64,000 nt of DNA from Cryobacterium sp. Y57 (lineage in GTDB: Bacteria; Actinomycetota; Actinomycetes; Actinomycetales; Microbacteriaceae). The stretch lies in NCBI RefSeq assembly GCF_002929505.1, contig NZ_PJJL01000066.1, forward strand, positions 94,810 to 158,809, read 5' to 3'. Position 1 is the stretch's first letter, and each line of letters begins with the position of its first letter. The notes beneath the pieces were generated by a model that saw only the letters and a program-made list of their open reading frames with translations, did not search any database and was not told the origin of the DNA. The translations under genes and the position numbers were made by a program. Below, piece after piece: positions 26,031 through 34,645 of the stretch.

Positions 26031-26798
26031 CTACGGCCGGGTGACCTCTTCCAGGATCTCGAGGACGTGACGATACGGTTTGCCGGTGGCACGCGTCATT
26101 CCGAGTTCGCAGGTGCGGTTGCAGGAGGCGTGGGCGGTGGCGCCCATGGCGACGACGTCCGCGGCCTGAGCGCGGGTTGCGGATGCGGTGAGTTCAGGAT
26201 GGAGCATTCCTCGGTCGCCGGCGAACGCGCAACACCCCCAATTCTCCGGGATCTCAACACGTTCGGCGATGGCGTCGGCGATGGTGTCGAGGGCCGGGTT
26301 GATGCCCAGTCGGGTCGAGGAGCAGGTGGGGTGCAGCGCCAGAGACTCGATTTTTTGATACCCCGGCAGGCTCGGCAGGATGTGGATGGCTGCGAACTCC
26401 ACCGCGTCGATGACGGTCAGGGGCCGCGCACTGGTATCACCCTCGATGATGTGGCGAAGGCCCTCGGTGCAGGAGGAGGCATCACAGATGACGGGCAGGG
26501 CGCCCTCGCCGGTGGCGGCGCGCAGTACGGCAAGGGTTTTGTGGCTCATGGTGGCGAGCCCGTCAGCCATGCCCTTGGACGACCATGGTGTGCCGCAGCA
26601 CAGCGCGTCGATTCCGGCCGGAACGAGGAGGGTGATGCCGGCACGTTCGCACAACTGCTCGAAGCCGACCTGTACGCCGCGAGTTCCGGTGGTGGCCGGA
26701 CCGAACATTGTTTGCACGCAAGCGGGAAAATAGACGGCCTGCGGCGCATCCGTTGGCCGGGTACGCTGCCGGGTGGTTTCCGACGATGGATTACGCAT
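26031..26798 (-). CDS. (Fe-S)-binding CCG-domain protein, detached C-terminal part of an FAD/Fe-S 2-hydroxyacid oxidase
   Basis: 255 residues with two CCG-type cysteine modules: VYFPACVQTMFGP, GIDALCCGTPWSSKG, CDASSC, LHPTCSSTRLG, NWGCCAFAGDRGM and SCNRTCELG. These match PF02754 pairs as in GlcF, LutA and HdrB. In most actinobacterial homologues this region is fused to the FAD/ferredoxin protein. Here it is separate, with its ATG inside the previous gene's last codons (8-base overlap, ATGCGTAA). It probably relays electrons from the flavoprotein to the quinone pool as a second subunit. Confidence 0.85.
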   Translation of the reverse strand: MRNPSSETTRQRTRPTDAPQAVYFPACVQTMFGPATTGTRGVQVGFEQLCERAGITLLVPAGIDALCCGTPWSSKGMADGLATMSHKTLAVLRAATGEGALPVICDASSCTEGLRHIIEGDTSARPLTVIDAVEFAAIHILPSLPGYQKIESLALHPTCSSTRLGINPALDTIADAIAERVEIPENWGCCAFAGDRGMLHPELTASATRAQAADVVAMGATAHASCNRTCELGMTRATGKPYRHVLEILEEVTRP

Positions 26799-28965
26799 GT
26801 CTGGTTTCGCTTTCTTCGACGGTGATGGACGGGCGCGCTTGGGGCGCAGTCGTCACCGCCCGATGTTTGCGGCTGGTGCCGCCACCGGGCAGTTCGGGGG
26901 AATAGAGGGGCACGGCGTCGGTGCCGAGCACGGCGCGGGCCAGCTTGTTGGGCGCGAGGATGACGCCGACGGGTACCGTGCGAACCACATTCAGGGCCAC
27001 GCCGGCAACCCGGGTCACGGCGCCCCAGTTCTTCGCGGCAACATTCCAGATTGCCTTCTCGACCGGGTTGGCGTCATCTCGGCGCAGGCGTTTCATGAGG
27101 TCGCCGGTGTTGATCGTTACCGGGCAGGCTGTCTGGCACATGCCGTCGGCGGCGCAGGTCTGCACGGCGTCGTACTCGTAGTCCTTCTCCAGCTCGGCCA
27201 CCAGGGCGAGGTCGCCATCAAGCCGGGCCTGTTCGATTGCACGCAGCGACACGATGCGCTGCCGGGGGGTGAGCGTCACGTTTCGGCTCGGGCATACCGG
27301 TTCGCACCAGCCACACTCGGTGCAGCGGTCTACTTCACTTGCCACGGCAGGGATGGCCTTGAGATCTTTGAGGTGTGCGTTCGGGTCGTCATTGATGAGC
27401 ACGCCCGGGTTGAGCAGGCCGGCCGGGTCGAACAACACCTTGATGCGCCGCATGACGTCATAGAGATCGTCGCCGTATTGGCGTTGCACGTAGGGTGCCA
27501 TGACGCGCCCGGTGCCGTGCTCGGCTTTGAGTGAACCACCCTCGCCGAGTACGAGGTCGACGAGGTCTTCGGTGAACCGGCTGAACCGTTCCAGCCCGGT
27601 CGGGCTGCCAAAATCGTCGGTGAGCATGAAGTGCACGTTGCCGTCCTTGGCATGACCGAAAATCATCGAGTTCTCATACTCGTAGGTGGCGAAGAGTCGC
27701 ATCAGCTTCATGCAGGTGCGGGCGAGCGCTGGCACGGGAACCACGATGTCTTCGAGCAGGGCGCTCGTGCCCTGCGGCCGGGTGCCGCCCACGGCGGGGA
27801 TGATCCCCTTGCGCAGGTACCACAGTTGGCCGCGAATGCCCGCATCGGTCGTGAAATCGGCCGGCAGGGTGAGATTCAGCGTGTTGACGGTCTGCATGCC
27901 GGTCTGGAGCAGCTGCGCCAGTTTCTCGGCCGACTCGGCGTGGTATTCCACGAGGAGGGCGGCGTGCTCCTGAACAACGAGGTCGAGCACGATGGCCGGG
28001 GCGCCGGGCATCTGCTGCCCCACAGTCAGCGATAACGCATCCATCAGTTCCAGGGTGGCCGCGCCGGTCGCCACAAGGGCGGGCAGCGCGGCTGTGGCGG
28101 CCTCGAGCCCGGGAAAGACGAGCAGCGCCGTCGTCACATGCGGCAGTTTGGGCACGGTACGAAAAACCGTCTCGGCCACGAAGCCCAGCGTGCCCTCGCT
28201 GCCCACAATCAGGTGCGCGAGTATGTCCACCGGCCGGTCGAAGTCCAGAAGAGAGTTCACGCCATAACCCATGGTGTTCTTCATCGAGAACTGCTGCCGA
28301 ATGATGGCGACGGAGGCCGGATTGTTCCGGGTGCGCTGTGCCAGTTCGAGCAGGCCGTTATATAAAACCGGCTCCCGCCGGAAGAGCTGATCGTCGGCAT
28401 CCGCTGCACCGGTGTCGACGACGGTGCCGCTCGGCAGCACCACGACGACCGATTCGAGGGTCTGGTAGGTGTTATCGACGGTGCCACACGCCATTCCGGA
28501 GGAATTGTTTGCCACGACGCCGCCGATGGTAGCGGCGGACTCGCTGGCCGGGTCGGGCCCGAACTTGCGGCCGTACTTGGCCAGCCGGGTGTTCACGGCC
28601 CGTACGGTGGCGCCCGGCTGCACCCGCACCCGGAGGCCCCCGTCGAGCACCTCGATGTTTTTGAAGTTGCGACGCACATCGACCAGTACCCCGTCGGTGA
28701 TGGCCTGCCCGCTCAGGCTGGTGCCTCCCGACCGGAACGTGAGGTGTACGCCCTGCGCGGCAGCAACGCGTAGGAGCGCGCCGACCTCCGCAGCGTCCGT
28801 GGCTACCACGACTGCCTGCGGGATCAGCAGGAAGTGCGAGGCATCGTGGGCATTGGCGTAGAGGTCGATGGCCCGGGTTTTCACCCGGGCCGGATCGGTC
28901 ACGGCCGCGCGGAGGGCTCCGAAGACGGTACTGCCGGTCTGGGCACTAACGGTTGTTGTACTCAC
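26791..28965 (-). CDS. FAD- and [4Fe-4S]-containing glycolate/D-lactate oxidase subunit
   Basis: About 724 residues. The N-terminal PCMH-type FAD domain has VVATDAAEVGALLRVAAAQG, TFRSGGTSLSGQ and PDPASESAATIGGVVANNSSG (in parts). The FAD-oxidase C domain follows, with GTGRVMAPYVQRQYG. Then two ferredoxin clusters: CTECGWCEPVCPSRNVTLTPRQR and CAADGMCQTACPV. The order equals GlcD plus the Fe-S part of GlcF, and Dld2-like D-lactate dehydrogenases look the same. In this operon it most likely oxidises glycolate to glyoxylate. GTG 28965 is chosen for its AAAGGAG site; a separate GlcE was not seen. Confidence 0.87.
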   Translation of the reverse strand: MSTTTVSAQTGSTVFGALRAAVTDPARVKTRAIDLYANAHDASHFLLIPQAVVVATDAAEVGALLRVAAAQGVHLTFRSGGTSLSGQAITDGVLVDVRRNFKNIEVLDGGLRVRVQPGATVRAVNTRLAKYGRKFGPDPASESAATIGGVVANNSSGMACGTVDNTYQTLESVVVVLPSGTVVDTGAADADDQLFRREPVLYNGLLELAQRTRNNPASVAIIRQQFSMKNTMGYGVNSLLDFDRPVDILAHLIVGSEGTLGFVAETVFRTVPKLPHVTTALLVFPGLEAATAALPALVATGAATLELMDALSLTVGQQMPGAPAIVLDLVVQEHAALLVEYHAESAEKLAQLLQTGMQTVNTLNLTLPADFTTDAGIRGQLWYLRKGIIPAVGGTRPQGTSALLEDIVVPVPALARTCMKLMRLFATYEYENSMIFGHAKDGNVHFMLTDDFGSPTGLERFSRFTEDLVDLVLGEGGSLKAEHGTGRVMAPYVQRQYGDDLYDVMRRIKVLFDPAGLLNPGVLINDDPNAHLKDLKAIPAVASEVDRCTECGWCEPVCPSRNVTLTPRQRIVSLRAIEQARLDGDLALVAELEKDYEYDAVQTCAADGMCQTACPVTINTGDLMKRLRRDDANPVEKAIWNVAAKNWGAVTRVAGVALNVVRTVPVGVILAPNKLARAVLGTDAVPLYSPELPGGGTSRKHRAVTTAPQARPSITVEESETRHA

Positions 28966-29015
28966 AAGAACTCCTTTGTTCGTGAATTGCACGTGCACTA
29001 AGTCAATGGGGCGAG

Positions 29016-30794
29016 TCAGGCCATAAAGGAAAGCGCGGTGGGTACATCGGCCGCTGTCTCAGCCAGGGCTTCGAACTCGATCACGGCGTCGATCTCAGCG
29101 GCGGCCATGGAGATATTCGTGACCCGCTCGAGGATGACCTCGACGACCACGGGTACCCGGAACTCGGCCATCCAGTCCCGAGCCTGGGAGAACGCTGCCT
29201 GCAGATCATCGGCTTCGCGCACCCGGATGGCCTTGCAGCCGAGGCCCTCGGCCACCTTGACGTGGTCGACGCCGTACCCCTCGAGCTCGGGCGAATTGAT
29301 GTTCTCGAAGGCGAGCGACACCTGATAATCCATGTCGAACCGGCGCTGCGCCTGCCGGATCAGGCCGAGATAGGAGTTGTTGACGACGACATGGATGTAC
29401 GGGATGTGAAATTGGGCCCCGACGGCCAGTTCTTCGATCATGAACTGAAAGTCGTAGTCGCCGCTGAGCCCGACGACCGTTTTCGTCGGATCGGCCACGG
29501 CCACGCCGAGGGCGGCGGGCAGCGTCCAACCGAGGGGACCGGCCTGGCCGCAATTGATCCAGTGCCGCGGGTGGAACACGTTGAGAAACTGTGCCCCGGC
29601 AATCTGAGAGAGACCGATCGTGGTCACATATCGGGTCTCGGTGCCGAACGCCCGATTCATCTCCTCATACACGCGCTGCGGCTTCATCGGTAGGTTGTCG
29701 AAGTGGGTCTTGCGCTGCATCGTGTTCTTGCGGTGAACGCAGCTCTCGACCCAGCTCTCCCAATCGGGCAATCCGCCTTCGGCCTGGGAGTGCCGTGCGA
29801 GGTCAACCAGACCGCGAAGAGCCGCCCCGGCATCGGAGACGATGCCGAAGTCGGGCGAGAAGATGCGCCCGATCTGGGTGGGCTCGATGTCGATATGAAT
29901 GAACGTACGACCCTTCGTGTACGTGTCGAGGCCTCCAGTGTGCCGGTTCGCCCAGCGGTTACCGATGCCGAGAACGAAATCCGATTCGAGCATGGTCGCA
30001 TTGCCGTAGCGGTGTGAGGTCATCAGTCCCACCATGCCGGCCGCGAGCCGGTGGTCGTCGGGAATGCTGCCCCAGCCCATCAGCGTGGGAATCACCGGAA
30101 TATTCAACACCTCGGCGAGCTGTACCAGCTGCTCCGAGGCATCCGCGTTGATCACGCCGCCGCCGGCGATGATCACCGGGCGCTTGGCCTGCAGCAGCAT
30201 CGCCAGTGCCTTCTTCAACTGGGCAACCGATGCCGCGGGCTTAGCCACCGCCAGTGGCTCATAGGTGTCGATGTCGAACTCGATTTCCGTAAGCTGCACA
30301 TCGATGGGCAAGTCGATCAGCACCGGGCCAGGGCGGCCGGAGCGCATCAGGTAGAACGCCTTCTGGAAGACGCCGGGAACCTGCCCGGCCTCGAGCACGG
30401 TGACGGCCATTTTGGTGACGGGGGCCGCAATAGAGGCGATGTCGACGCCCTGGAAGTCTTCCTTGTGCAGCTTGCTCACCGGAGCCTGACCGGTGATGCA
30501 GAGGATGGCCGTGGAATCGGCCCACGCGGAGTAGAGCCCGGTCATCATGTCGGTGCCAGCCGGTCCGGAGGTGCCGATGCACACGCCGATGTTGCCGGCT
30601 TTGGTGCGGGTGAATCCCTCGGCCATGTGTGAAGCGCCCTCGACGTGGCGGGCCAGGATGTGGTCGATGCCGCCATGGGCGCGCATGGCGGAGTAGAACG
30701 GGTTGATGGCGGCGCCCGGAACGCCGAAGGTTTGGGTGGCTCCCTCTTTCTCGAGGATGGCGACGGCAACGTCGACTGCACGCATTTTAGACAT
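29016..30794 (-). CDS. gcl: glyoxylate carboligase (tartronate-semialdehyde synthase)
   Basis: A 592-residue thiamine-diphosphate enzyme that joins two glyoxylates to tartronate semialdehyde with CO2 release. It opens [33 protein letters not shown]. Gcl characteristically lacks the catalytic Glu of other ThDP enzymes: here the segment [18 protein letters not shown] begins after FGVPGAAI, with Val where Glu usually stands. The ThDP/Mg motif is [18 protein letters not shown] ... [12 protein letters not shown]. Length is normal for the family. ATG 30794 follows AAGGAGAACCAC. Gaps to its neighbours are 16 bases upstream and 50 downstream. Confidence 0.95.
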   Translation of the reverse strand: MSKMRAVDVAVAILEKEGATQTFGVPGAAINPFYSAMRAHGGIDHILARHVEGASHMAEGFTRTKAGNIGVCIGTSGPAGTDMMTGLYSAWADSTAILCITGQAPVSKLHKEDFQGVDIASIAAPVTKMAVTVLEAGQVPGVFQKAFYLMRSGRPGPVLIDLPIDVQLTEIEFDIDTYEPLAVAKPAASVAQLKKALAMLLQAKRPVIIAGGGVINADASEQLVQLAEVLNIPVIPTLMGWGSIPDDHRLAAGMVGLMTSHRYGNATMLESDFVLGIGNRWANRHTGGLDTYTKGRTFIHIDIEPTQIGRIFSPDFGIVSDAGAALRGLVDLARHSQAEGGLPDWESWVESCVHRKNTMQRKTHFDNLPMKPQRVYEEMNRAFGTETRYVTTIGLSQIAGAQFLNVFHPRHWINCGQAGPLGWTLPAALGVAVADPTKTVVGLSGDYDFQFMIEELAVGAQFHIPYIHVVVNNSYLGLIRQAQRRFDMDYQVSLAFENINSPELEGYGVDHVKVAEGLGCKAIRVREADDLQAAFSQARDWMAEFRVPVVVEVILERVTNISMAAAEIDAVIEFEALAETAADVPTALSFMA

Positions 30795-30810
30795 GTGGTT
30801 CTCCTTGGAG

Positions 30811-31710
30811 CTAAATAGTTGGTGTGTCGATGTGTGAGCGGCCGGACATCTGCTCGACCAGCAACAGCAGTGCCGAGTGATCGAGCGAACCGTGGCCTTC
30901 GGCGCGCAGGGCGCCCATCAGCTGGGCCACCACCGCACCTAGCGGAATGGCGACGCCGGCGGCGCGGGCGGCGGCGGTGACGATGCCGAGGTCCTTGTGG
31001 TGCAGGTCGACCCGGAAACCCGGTTCGAAGCGGCGTTCCAGCATCGAGGCGGCCTTGCGGTCCAGGATGCGATTGCCGGCCAGCCCACCGGCTAGAACCG
31101 TGACGGCGGCCTGGGTGTCAACCGAGTGTGCCTCCAGAAAAACGAGCGCCTCGGCGACGAGCTGGATGGTACCGGCGACGATGAGCTGGTTGGCGGCCTT
31201 CACCGTCTGGCCGCACCCGGCCGGACCGACGTGTACGACGGTGCTGCCCATCGCGTCGAGCACGCCGCGAATGGCCTCGACGTCGGCGGCATCCCCGCCG
31301 ACCATGATCGACAGGGTGCCCTCGATCGCACCGGCCTCACCGCCGGAGACGGGGGCGTCGACGGCTTTGAGGCCGGCCTCCTGTGCGGCGGTGGCGAGGC
31401 GAACGGTGACGTCGGGACGGATGGTGCTGGTGTCAATCCAGGTGGCGTCGGCGGGGGTGTTGGCGAAGACGCCGTCCGGGCCGCCGACGACGTCCTCAAC
31501 ATCGGGCGAGTCGGGCAGCATCGTGATCACCACATCGGCTTCCCGCACGGCTTCGATGATGTTGGCCGCGCCGCGGCCGCCCGCGGCCACCAATTGATCG
31601 ATCCGGGCCGGACTGCGGTTGAAGCCGATGACGTTATGGCCGGCCTTGACGAGATTGATCGCCATGGGAAGGCCCATGATTCCCAGGCCGATGACGGCAA
31701 CATTGGTCAT
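30811..31710 (-). CDS. glxR: tartronate semialdehyde reductase (2-hydroxy-3-oxopropionate reductase)
   Basis: A 299-residue beta-hydroxyacid dehydrogenase: [20 protein letters not shown] (Rossmann, residues 4-23), [21 protein letters not shown] (substrate motif, read in parts), [17 protein letters not shown] (catalytic Lys) and a C-terminal [13 protein letters not shown]. It reduces tartronate semialdehyde to D-glycerate with NAD(P)H, the step after Gcl. It lies 16 bases from both neighbours within the operon. Confidence 0.93.
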   Translation of the reverse strand: MTNVAVIGLGIMGLPMAINLVKAGHNVIGFNRSPARIDQLVAAGGRGAANIIEAVREADVVITMLPDSPDVEDVVGGPDGVFANTPADATWIDTSTIRPDVTVRLATAAQEAGLKAVDAPVSGGEAGAIEGTLSIMVGGDAADVEAIRGVLDAMGSTVVHVGPAGCGQTVKAANQLIVAGTIQLVAEALVFLEAHSVDTQAAVTVLAGGLAGNRILDRKAASMLERRFEPGFRVDLHHKDLGIVTAAARAAGVAIPLGAVVAQLMGALRAEGHGSLDHSALLLLVEQMSGRSHIDTPTI

Positions 31711-31726
31711 TTTCGTTGTCCTTTAC

Positions 31727-32542
31727 TCACTGATGGTGGATGCTTGTGGCCGGTTGGACAGCGTCGAGCCAGGCAAACGGATTCGCTGCGGCCGTCTTGT
31801 ACTCCAGCCCGATGACGCCCTGGTAGCCGAGCCCCTGACTGTGTGCGAGCCACTCCTGAATGGGCAACGTGCCCGTTCCTGGTTCGCCGCGGCCCGGTGC
31901 ATCGGCAATCTGGATATGGCCGAATTCGTGGGCGTGCTCGATGATCACAGCGTCGACGTCGTCGCCGTTGACGGCCAGGTGGTAGAAGTCGGCGAGCAAT
32001 TTGATGTTCGTGTCGCCGGTCTCGGCGCGTACCCGGTCGATGACGGCCAGCACGTCGGCCGCCGTTCGTAGGGGATACCTCGGTGCACCGCTCACCGGCT
32101 CCAGCAGCACGGTGCCACCGATCGGGGCGACGGATCGCGCGGCGAGGGAGAGGTTTTCGACAGCGAGCTCGTCTTGTTCCTCGGCGGTGACGCCGTCGAT
32201 GCGGTTTCCGTAGAGGGCATTGAAGGACGTGCAGCCGAGGCGCCCGCCGATACCGGCCGCGACCGCCAGGTTGTCGCGGAACTCGTGGGAACGGGCGGGC
32301 CAGGAGACCAGGCCCCGGTCTCCGGCCGGCATGTCCCCGGCCGCGAAATTCAAACCGGTCAGCCGAACATCGGCATCCGTGATCGCGTTTTCAAAGTCGG
32401 CAATGTCCGATTCGGTGGGAACCGCAGCGGCAAAGGGCCACCAGAACTCGACCGCGTCGAAGCCGGCGGCCTTGGCGGCGGCTGGGCGCTGGAGCAACGG
32501 CAGCTCGGTCAGCAGGATGGAGCAGTTTACGGTGTACGGCAT
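31727..32542 (-). CDS. hyi: hydroxypyruvate isomerase
   Basis: A 271-residue TIM-barrel isomerase of the Hyi/OtnI group: MPYTVNCSILLTELPLLQR, GFDAVEFWWPF (conserved VEFWWPF), GLNFAAGDMPAGDRGL, LLEPVSG (metal Glu), NIKLLADFYHLAVNGDD, HIQIADAPGRGEPGTG and IGLEYK. It interconverts hydroxypyruvate and tartronate semialdehyde. As first gene of the operon it lies downstream of the operator region facing the IclR gene. OtnI (2-oxo-tetronate isomerase) is a close relative, but the gcl/glxR context favours Hyi. Confidence 0.92.
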   Translation of the reverse strand: MPYTVNCSILLTELPLLQRPAAAKAAGFDAVEFWWPFAAAVPTESDIADFENAITDADVRLTGLNFAAGDMPAGDRGLVSWPARSHEFRDNLAVAAGIGGRLGCTSFNALYGNRIDGVTAEEQDELAVENLSLAARSVAPIGGTVLLEPVSGAPRYPLRTAADVLAVIDRVRAETGDTNIKLLADFYHLAVNGDDVDAVIIEHAHEFGHIQIADAPGRGEPGTGTLPIQEWLAHSQGLGYQGVIGLEYKTAAANPFAWLDAVQPATSIHHQ

Positions 32543-32580
32543 GGGCGTCCTTGCTCGAGTCGATAAATCAGCGACTATGT

Positions 32581-32626
32581 TCCAGATGATTTCGTATCGT
32601 GGAAGTTAGTTTCTGTTATACGAAAA
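32581..32626. promoter_or_regulatory. probable IclR-type operator region between hyi and its regulator
   Basis: Two overlapping dyads in the 192-base divergent gap: TTCCA (32581-32585)/TGGAA (32601-32605), and the longer perfect pair TTTCGTAT (32591-32598)/ATACGAAA (32619-32626). IclR-family sites are often TGGAA-like palindromes. The position lets one bound regulator affect both directions. Confidence 0.5.
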
Positions 32627-32734
32627 GAATAGGGTCGGTGCGGCCCCGCGTCAACTGCTGTGTACTCTGAAGGACCCGGCGACGATTTTCGCAGTGCAGA
32701 AATCTGTTGTCACACACGGTCTGGAGGATGGCAG

Positions 32735-33496
32735 ATGGCGGAACGCGGCGCTGGTAGCGGTGTGCAGTCCGTAGAACGGGTTTTCGAACTCCTGGAGCTG
32801 ATCACGGCTGCCGGTGGCGAGGTGATGCTGAGTGAGCTCGCGGCCTCTACCGACCTGCCGCTGCCCACCATCCATCGGCTGCTGCGCACGCTGATGGCCA
32901 AGGGATACATTCGCCAGCTCGCCAATCGGCGGTATGTCCTGGGCCCCGGACTCATTCGCCTCGGAACGGCAGCAAGCCAGCAGCTGGGCGTCCTGGCCGG
33001 CCTGCAACTTCGGTCGCTGGTCGATCAGCTCGGGGAGACGGCGAACATGGCCGTTCTCGATGCCGATATGGCGCTGTACATCGCCCAGGCGCCGTCCAAA
33101 CACTCCATGCGCATGTTCACGGAGGTCGGCCGACGCGCGCACACCCACGCCACCGGGGTCGGCAAGGCGATTCTGGCGCAACTGGGCGATGAGGCCGTGC
33201 GCGCCATTATGACCCGGACAGGTATGCCGAGGCCCACGACCATGAGCATCGGAACGGTGGATGATCTGCTGGTGGACCTGGCTCGGATCCGGGAACGCGG
33301 CTACTCCATCGACGATGGCGAGCAGGAACTCGGTGTGCGCTGCTTCGCGATGGGGGTTCCGAATGCGCCGACGCCCACCGCCATCAGCGTGTCCGGACCG
33401 GTGTCGCGGGTCGATGATGCGTTTGCGCAGCGTGCCATTCCCGCGCTGCGCGCCGCTGCGGACTCCATTTCTTTGGACCTGAACCCGGCAGCCTAA
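32735..33496 (+). CDS. IclR-family transcriptional regulator of the glyoxylate operon
   Basis: 253 residues. The N-terminal winged helix reads SVERVFELLELI, LSELAASTDLPLPTIHRLLR and LMAKGYIRQLANRRYVLGPG. The C-terminal effector domain has ALYIAQAPSKHSMRM, GRRAHTHATGVGKAILA, RERGYSIDDGEQELGVRC and PTAISVSGPVSRV. This is the AllR-like pattern, and AllR responds to glyoxylate. ATG 32735 has GGAGG 7 bases upstream. Divergence from hyi supports local control. Confidence 0.92.
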   Translation: MAERGAGSGVQSVERVFELLELITAAGGEVMLSELAASTDLPLPTIHRLLRTLMAKGYIRQLANRRYVLGPGLIRLGTAASQQLGVLAGLQLRSLVDQLGETANMAVLDADMALYIAQAPSKHSMRMFTEVGRRAHTHATGVGKAILAQLGDEAVRAIMTRTGMPRPTTMSIGTVDDLLVDLARIRERGYSIDDGEQELGVRCFAMGVPNAPTPTAISVSGPVSRVDDAFAQRAIPALRAAADSISLDLNPAA

Positions 33497-33555
33497 GTGG
33501 CTTCGGGTGCGGTGCCGCACCAAATCTCCGCTCGAATGCGCCCATGCCTGTTGTT

Positions 33556-33691
33556 CTAGCCGCCGAACGCTGCCGACGGTGCGCCGATGGTGGTGGTCAC
33601 GGCAACGAAGGTGGGGCGACCGGTGCGCTCGGCGGCGAGCCGCAGCATCTGGCTGGGCACGAGAGCGAATGCTCCTGCCTGCAGGTCAGCG
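33556..33691 (-). pseudogene. unidentified C-terminal coding remnant
   Basis: Minus-strand frame reading DLQAGAFALVPSQMLRLAAE then RTGRPTFVAVTTTIGAPSAA to a TAG at 33556. Its composition looks like real protein, and it begins where the maltokinase-cap gene ends, in a different frame. It may be the detached tail of that gene after a frameshift or an unrelated fragment. I do not recognise a family. Confidence 0.3.
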
Positions 33692-34345
33692 TCAGTCCGG
33701 CAGTACCGTGACCGTTACGAGCAACTGGGGCTCGGATTGCTGGGGCCAGACACCGGTGACGGTGGCGGTATCCTTCCGGCGTGGCGCCGTTGATGTGCCG
33801 TCGATTACCCTCACGACGGTTACGCGCAGGGCGCCGGCCGTTGCGATCGTGGTGCCCGCCGTCGACGTGGTCTCGATCGTCGCAGAAAGTTCCGGAACTG
33901 GTGTTTCAAGGGTGCCGTTGCCGCGGACGGCGGTGCTCGACGCGACCGGAATACGGTCACCGTCGAGCTGCTCGAATTGGTCAGCCTCGTGCCCGCCATT
34001 CAGGGCTACGGTCGCAACCGTCGCCAGATAGATCGGGTCGCCGGTGGCGTCATAGATCCAGCGGTCGCCGAGCACGGAGTGCGTCATGGTGCCGATGAGC
34101 CAGTTCTCGCCGCCATCGTGCGGTGCGCCGCGGTAGGTCAGTGGAATCTGCAGAAGTGGCCCGGTGCCAAATCGCAGCAGGAGCGTTTCGACGCCGACCT
34201 CGCCGTCGGGGTCGTCGAAGCGAAACGATGCGACTCGCTCGACGGTGGCCGCCGCGTCGCCGACGAACCACGTCTGCGTCGGTGCCCACGCGGCGATGAG
34301 CTCAGACTTGGAGGGCCGCAGAACGGCGTCGTAAAGGAGTGCCAT
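33692..34345 (-). CDS. maltokinase N-terminal cap-like domain protein
   Basis: 217 residues. The opening ALLYDAVLRPSKSELIAAWA, then ASFRFDDPDGEVGVETLLLR, LLQIPLTYRGAP, WLIGTMTHSVLGDRWIYDA and GDPIYLATVATVALNGG, match stand-alone Mak_N_cap proteins of actinobacteria. They are often misnamed 1,4-alpha-glucan branching enzymes. No kinase domain is present. In full maltokinases the cap sits on the N-lobe; the role of free caps is unknown. ATG 34345. It ends with VTVTVLPD; see the remnant immediately downstream. Confidence 0.75.
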   Translation of the reverse strand: MALLYDAVLRPSKSELIAAWAPTQTWFVGDAAATVERVASFRFDDPDGEVGVETLLLRFGTGPLLQIPLTYRGAPHDGGENWLIGTMTHSVLGDRWIYDATGDPIYLATVATVALNGGHEADQFEQLDGDRIPVASSTAVRGNGTLETPVPELSATIETTSTAGTTIATAGALRVTVVRVIDGTSTAPRRKDTATVTGVWPQQSEPQLLVTVTVLPD

Positions 34346-34417
34346 AGCTTCGATCGTAGGTGTTGCGCGGCATCCGTCTCAGAAACATCAATATCTCTTG
34401 ACATCTCTTGATAGCAA

Positions 34418-34576
34418 TTGAAACGTCAGCGACACGATCGGCCAACTCGTGGCCCTGCGCGCAGTCGCCGCACGCGATCGACGCCGACCTCAAGGCAACC
34501 GCCGCCGCAGCCAAAGCCGAGGCTAAAGCTGCACGTGCGGCCGCGGCGGCCGAGTTGGCCGACAAGCCGGCGTAGT
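34418..34576 (+). pseudogene. possible frameshifted Ala-rich coiled-coil peptide
   Basis: Two frames together read like one small protein: QLVALRAVAARDR in one and DADLKATAAAAKAEAKAA, ARAAAAAELADKPA in the next, ending TAG near 34576. The Ala/Lys/Glu pattern suggests a short helical protein disrupted by an indel. The evidence is composition only. The rest of 34346-34645 shows nothing. Confidence 0.3.
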
Positions 34577-34645
34577 CGTCGAGGCTGGCCAGAGAGAGGT
34601 TGCGCCCAGCGGTGCGGCCTCTCTTCGGGCGCTGCAGAGTCGAGG

